Source: Bacillota bacterium (lineage in GTDB: Bacteria > Bacillota > Clostridia > Tissierellales > Sporanaerobacteraceae). Taken from it: a DNA stretch of 8,823 nucleotides. Position 1 is the stretch's first letter, and each line of letters starts with the position of its first letter. The translations under genes and the position numbers were made by a program. The notes below the pieces were generated by a model that saw only the letters and a list, made by a program, of their open reading frames with translations, had not been told where the DNA came from and did not search any database. Positions 6,257 through 8,823 of the stretch are shown in pieces. Location: the NCBI GenBank assembly GCA_029779375.1, contig JAKPAR010000051.1, positions 1 to 8,823 on the forward strand. Direction: 5' to 3'.

Positions 6257-6273
6257 TTCATTGAGGTGATTAT

Positions 6274-7056
6274 ATGACAAGGGGAGCTAGGGAAGAGAGT
6301 GAAACTGGATATTATCACATAATGATGAGGGGCAACAATAGGGAGATGATATTTAATCAGTCTGAAGAAAAACAATACTTTATGGAACAATTACAACATG
6401 AAGCAGATAAGAAAAAAATTTCAATAGTTGCTTATTGCTTGATGGATAATCATGTACATATTTTGATTCATGCAGATTTACAAACGATGACTGAAGTGAT
6501 TAAATCGATAAATATTAAATTTGCAAGAAAATACAATCAAAAATATAATCGAGTAGGGCATGTATTTCAAGATAGGTATAAAAGTGAAGTTATAAACACA
6601 GAAGAATATCTGTTGGAAGCAATTAGGTATATACACAACAATCCTGTAAAAGCTAAAATGGTATCTAAACCATCTGATTATCATTGGAGTAGCTATAGAA
6701 GTTACACAGGAAAAGAATGTAAGATTATAAGTCCCGAGGAAAAATATATGATGATGGATTTATTTTCAGGCTCAATAGAAGAATTTAAAAAGTTCCACTT
6801 ACAAGATGATACAAAAGAATTTTTAGAAATCCAAGAAGATTTAGAAATACAACGTGAAGAAAAAGCGCAAAAAATTATAGCGGAATACTGCAAACAATAT
6901 AATATTGTTGAAGCAAAAGAATTGAACAATAGAAAAGATGCTTTAGAAGAAGTTGTCATTGAACTTATAAATACAAGCAATTTGTCCCATAGAAGAATAT
7001 CTGAACTTACAGGCACAACAAGAGGCACAGTCCATAGAATAGCGAAAAAATTATAG
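6274..7056 (+). CDS. REP-associated tyrosine transposase (Y1/HUH, TnpA_REP-like)
   Basis: This is a 260-residue single-strand DNA transposase of the IS200/TnpA_REP superfamily. Family marks in order: GYYHIMMRGNNR (12-23); the metal-binding HUH motif MDNHVHILIH with His60 and His62; a run ending in RVGHVFQDRYKSEVI (93-107); EAIRYIHNNPVKA (115-127), in which Tyr119 is the likely catalytic nucleophile; and YHWSSYRSY (136-144). The core ends near 150. The C-terminal part (about 190-260) carries a helix-turn-helix-like segment, LSHRRISELTGTTRGTVHRI, not found in the minimal transposase, which may help bind DNA. The ATG follows GAGGTGA (6263-6269). The frame is intact, so the protein may be active in nicking and joining the flanking repeats as single strands. 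Confidence 0.9.
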   Translation: MTRGAREESETGYYHIMMRGNNREMIFNQSEEKQYFMEQLQHEADKKKISIVAYCLMDNHVHILIHADLQTMTEVIKSINIKFARKYNQKYNRVGHVFQDRYKSEVINTEEYLLEAIRYIHNNPVKAKMVSKPSDYHWSSYRSYTGKECKIISPEEKYMMMDLFSGSIEEFKKFHLQDDTKEFLEIQEDLEIQREEKAQKIIAEYCKQYNIVEAKELNNRKDALEEVVIELINTSNLSHRRISELTGTTRGTVHRIAKKL

Positions 7057-7065
7057 CTAGATTTA

Positions 7066-7104
7066 GATGTGATGCAAAAAGAACCGTCCCCAGCGCATCA
7101 CATC
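7066..7104 (-). repeat. REP-like element, copy 4 (right flank of the transposase)
   Basis: This copy lies in the opposite orientation. It has the longest stem of the four: gatgtgatgc (7066-7075) is perfectly complementary to gcatcacatc (7095-7104). The loop holds the core gaaccgtcccc, the reverse complement of the core in copies 1-3. Compared with copy 2, the stem is extended with matched changes on both sides while the loop stays the same. It lies 9 bases after the transposase stop. The hairpin lacks a clean T tract, so a terminator role is doubtful. Confidence 0.85.
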
Positions 7105-7111
7105 ATATTTG

Positions 7112-7140
7112 TTTAAATTTTGTGAAGTATAGGATATAAT
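7112..7140 (+). promoter_or_regulatory. promoter of the ribonuclease Z gene
   Basis: TTTAAA (7112-7117, 4 of 6 matches) is 17 bases from a perfect TATAAT (7135-7140). Predicted transcription begins near 7147, ahead of the ribosome site GAGGGA (7161-7166) and the ATG at 7174. It lies just after repeat copy 4, so the housekeeping gene does not depend on transposase transcription. Confidence 0.6.
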
Positions 7141-7173
7141 AAGGGTAATATTAGAACATAGAGGGATGGTTCA

Positions 7174-8112
7174 ATGATTAATATAGCTTTGTTGGGAAGT
7201 GGCGGAAGTATGCCTATGCCTGGAAGATTTTTGTCTTCTTTACTTATGAGCTATAAAGGGAGAAAGATTCTTATAGACTGTGGAGAAGGTACTCAGGTGT
7301 CTATGAAAAATATGAATAGTGGATTTAAGTCTATTGATATGATATGTATAACTCATATTCATGGGGATCATATTTTTGGCTTGCCAGGACTTCTTTCAAC
7401 TATTGGGAATAGTGCTAGAACTGAACCCATTACGATAATAGGCCCTGAAGGTATAAAGGATATAATGAATAGTATTTTGACTTTGATTCCATATCTTCCC
7501 TATACTATAAATGTAATAGAAAATCCTCCCCCAATATTAGGTATTAGCTTTTCTACTAATGGATTAAAAGTAGAAGAACATTCAAATGAAGACATTCAGA
7601 TGAGTATATTAGAACTTGATCATTCATGTTCATGTTTGGGTTACAGTTTTTATATAGTCAGAAGACCTAAATTTTGTGTACAAAAGGCAATTTCAAATCA
7701 AGTGCCTAAAGAAATTTGGTCAAGACTTCAAAATGGTGAGTTTATAGTTTATGGAAATCGTATATATGAACCTGATATGGTATTGGGAGAGAAAAGGAAA
7801 GGTATAAAATTAAGTTATATAACAGATACACGACCAATAAATACAATACCAGATTTTATAAATGGAAGTGATTTGCTTATATGCGAAGGAACTTATGGGG
7901 ATAATGAAGATATAGAGAAAGCTATAAAAAATAAGCATATGACTTTTGCTGAAGCAGCAGGATTGGCGTATAAAGGCAATGTGAAGGAACTTTTGCTTAC
8001 TCATTTTAGTCCTTCAATTAATGAACCAATTTTATATAAGATGAATGCAATAGAAATATTTCAAAATACAACAATAGGATATGATGGATTTACTAAAGAA
8101 TTATGTTTTTAA
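7174..8112 (+). CDS. rnz: ribonuclease Z (tRNA 3'-processing endonuclease)
   Basis: This is a 312-residue metallo-beta-lactamase-fold protein, the normal length for the short RNase Z form. The two-zinc site is complete: THIHGDH (His61, His63, Asp65, His66), His150 in [10 protein letters not shown], Asp218 in ITDTR and His277 in LLTHFSP. The family-specific KHMTF with His255 and the [14 protein letters not shown]-terminal loop are also present. [19 protein letters not shown] (163-182) corresponds to the segment that in RNase Z normally reads like G-x-F-x-x-x-x-A-x-x-x-G-(I/V)-P. The enzyme cuts tRNA precursors just after the discriminator base in the cytoplasm. The ATG at 7174 follows GAGGGA at 7161-7166. 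It has its own promoter and an AT-rich hairpin after the stop. Other beta-lactamase-fold hydrolases are possible but fit the motifs less well. Confidence 0.9.
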   Translation: MINIALLGSGGSMPMPGRFLSSLLMSYKGRKILIDCGEGTQVSMKNMNSGFKSIDMICITHIHGDHIFGLPGLLSTIGNSARTEPITIIGPEGIKDIMNSILTLIPYLPYTINVIENPPPILGISFSTNGLKVEEHSNEDIQMSILELDHSCSCLGYSFYIVRRPKFCVQKAISNQVPKEIWSRLQNGEFIVYGNRIYEPDMVLGEKRKGIKLSYITDTRPINTIPDFINGSDLLICEGTYGDNEDIEKAIKNKHMTFAEAAGLAYKGNVKELLLTHFSPSINEPILYKMNAIEIFQNTTIGYDGFTKELCF

Positions 8113-8141
8113 TTGTATACATATAATTAATAGAGTTTTTT
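8109..8141 (+). terminator. weak AT-rich terminator after ribonuclease Z
   Basis: TTAATT and AATTAA (8109-8114 and 8125-8130) form a stem extended by a G-T wobble and a TA/TA step, followed by TAGAG and a run of seven T. The stem is entirely A-T apart from the wobble, so it is a weak candidate and partial readthrough into the next gene is likely. Confidence 0.35.
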
Positions 8142-8161
8142 TATAAAATTATATGATATTA

Positions 8162-8167
8162 TATAAT
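8162..8167 (+). promoter_or_regulatory. -10 box upstream of the peptidyl-prolyl isomerase gene
   Basis: A perfect TATAAT lies 32 bases before the ATG in a very AT-rich stretch. No recognisable -35 is at the expected distance (8139-8144 reads ttttat). In sequence this rich in A and T, chance matches are frequent. Confidence 0.35.
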
Positions 8168-8199
8168 GTATGAACTATAAATAAGAGGGAGGAAATGGT

Positions 8200-8796
8200 A
8201 TGATACCTGTACAATCACCAAAGAGTGGAGAAGAAATAGCGGTTATAAAAACTAATTATGGAGATATAAAGATTAAATTTTTCCCTGAAGTGGCTCCAAA
8301 AGCAGTGGAAAACTTTAAAACTCATGCCAAAAATGGATATTATGATGGAGTTACTTTTCATAGGGTGATTCAAGATTTTATGATTCAAGGTGGAGATCCT
8401 GAAGGAACAGGAAGAGGCGGAGAAAGTATTTGGGGAGAACCTTTCGAAGATGAATTTGATATAAACCATCGCAATTTTAGAGGAGCAGTATCTATGGCTA
8501 ATAGTGGACCAAATACTAATGGAAGTCAATTTTTTATTGTACAAAACAATAAAGTAGATAAAAAGATTATTGCTCAGATGAAGGATTTGGGAGAAGAGGA
8601 AGGATTTCCAGAACAAGTAATCAAGGGATATGAGGAACTAGGGGGAGCATACTGGCTTGATGGAAGGCATACGGTATTTGGGCAGGTGTTTGAAGGAATG
8701 GATGTAGTAGATAAAATTGCAGGAGCAAAGACTGACACATTTGATAAACCTTTGGAACCTATAGTTATGGAAAGGGTAGAAATTTTGTCTTACTAA
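8200..8796 (+). CDS. cyclophilin-type peptidyl-prolyl cis-trans isomerase
   Basis: This is a 198-residue cyclophilin that speeds cis-trans isomerisation of prolyl bonds. There is no signal peptide or lipobox, so it should act in the cytoplasm. Active-site motifs: FHRVIQDFMIQGGDP (53-67) with His54, Arg55, Phe60 and Gln63; VSMANSGPNTNGSQFFI (97-113) with Met99, Gln110 and Phe112; and WLDGRHTVFGQV (152-163) with His157. Eukaryotic cyclophilin A has Trp where this protein has Leu153, as many bacterial forms do, which usually lowers cyclosporin affinity. Residues about 116-150 form a charged insertion between the FFI and WLDG motifs, where short cyclophilins have only a few residues. This explains the length of 198 instead of about 165. 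The ATG follows GAGGGAGG (8185-8192). Confidence 0.93.
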   Translation: MIPVQSPKSGEEIAVIKTNYGDIKIKFFPEVAPKAVENFKTHAKNGYYDGVTFHRVIQDFMIQGGDPEGTGRGGESIWGEPFEDEFDINHRNFRGAVSMANSGPNTNGSQFFIVQNNKVDKKIIAQMKDLGEEEGFPEQVIKGYEELGGAYWLDGRHTVFGQVFEGMDVVDKIAGAKTDTFDKPLEPIVMERVEILSY

Positions 8797-8813
8797 AATA
8801 GGGGGCTTAAAAT

Positions 8814-8823
8814 ATGATATCAG
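8814..8823 (+). CDS. start of a downstream gene, only three codons visible
   Basis: An ATG at 8814 follows AGGGGG (8800-8805) with 8-base spacing, 17 bases after the isomerase stop. Only Met-Ile-Ser can be read before the window ends. The spacing suggests cotranscription with the isomerase. The product cannot be inferred. Confidence 0.5.

Larger units (their letters stand above)
6198..7104 (+). mobile_element. RAYT transposase with inverted flanking REP elements
   Basis: The unit consists of copy 3 in plus orientation, the HUH/Y1 transposase gene and copy 4 in minus orientation. REP-associated tyrosine transposases are typically single, chromosomally fixed genes flanked by REP sequences that they process. 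The two solo copies elsewhere in the window fit that behaviour. I see no target-site duplication and no second open frame. It may be an immobile domesticated locus rather than an active insertion sequence. Confidence 0.65.

Noticed and set aside
6702..7028. Minus-strand open frame of 108 codons
   Set aside because: It is antisense to the transposase gene, with low-complexity Ser/Leu/Phe composition typical of a shadow frame.
7066..7115. Copy 4 hairpin as a Rho-independent terminator
   Set aside because: The loop is 19 bases and the downstream tract (atatttgttt) is not a clean T run. Its match to copies 1-3 shows it is a repeat end first.
8215..8616. Minus-strand open frame of 133 codons
   Set aside because: It is antisense to the cyclophilin, whose motifs are unambiguous; no ribosome site or domain is seen.

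Overview
The window is AT-rich with strong Shine-Dalgarno sites (GGAGG, GGGAGG), some TTG and GTG starts, and a preference for AGA and ATA codons. Its gene families (a CD1871A-type CXXC peptide, a TlpA-like lipoprotein, a Firmicute-type OmpR/PhoB two-component pair) point to an anaerobic low-GC Firmicute, probably Clostridia or Tissierellia. The species cannot be read from the sequence.

Layout from left to right. (1) The 5' two thirds of an alpha/beta-hydrolase gene runs leftward off the edge (621 to 1, minus). (2) An intergenic stretch at 622-873 holds the divergent promoters and a rearranged copy of a small repeat. (3) A plus-strand operon encodes a TraX-family membrane protein, an OmpR-type response regulator and a membrane histidine kinase. 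The kinase stop codon lies inside a second repeat copy. (4) A convergent minus-strand operon, read from 6076 down to 3980 and closed by a strong terminator, encodes a TlpA-like thioredoxin lipoprotein, a 45-residue CXXC membrane peptide and a membrane polyferredoxin. (5) A REP-associated tyrosine transposase (RAYT, Y1/HUH family) is bracketed by two repeat copies in opposite orientation. (6) Housekeeping genes on the plus strand follow: ribonuclease Z, a cyclophilin-type peptidyl-prolyl isomerase, and the first codons of one more gene.

Two themes stand out. The first is a REP/RAYT system: a roughly 29-bp element with the invariant core CTGGGGACGGTTCTTTT, present four times. Two copies flank the transposase and two stand alone at boundaries between gene modules. 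The second is a compact operon that looks like an electron or thiol relay: Fe-S membrane protein, then a membrane CXXC peptide, then an extracytoplasmic thioredoxin-like lipoprotein. The domains are recognisable, but the pathway is inferred from motifs and gene order only. The two-component operon next to it probably controls its own TraX-like envelope protein. Whether it also senses or controls the redox operon is unknown.
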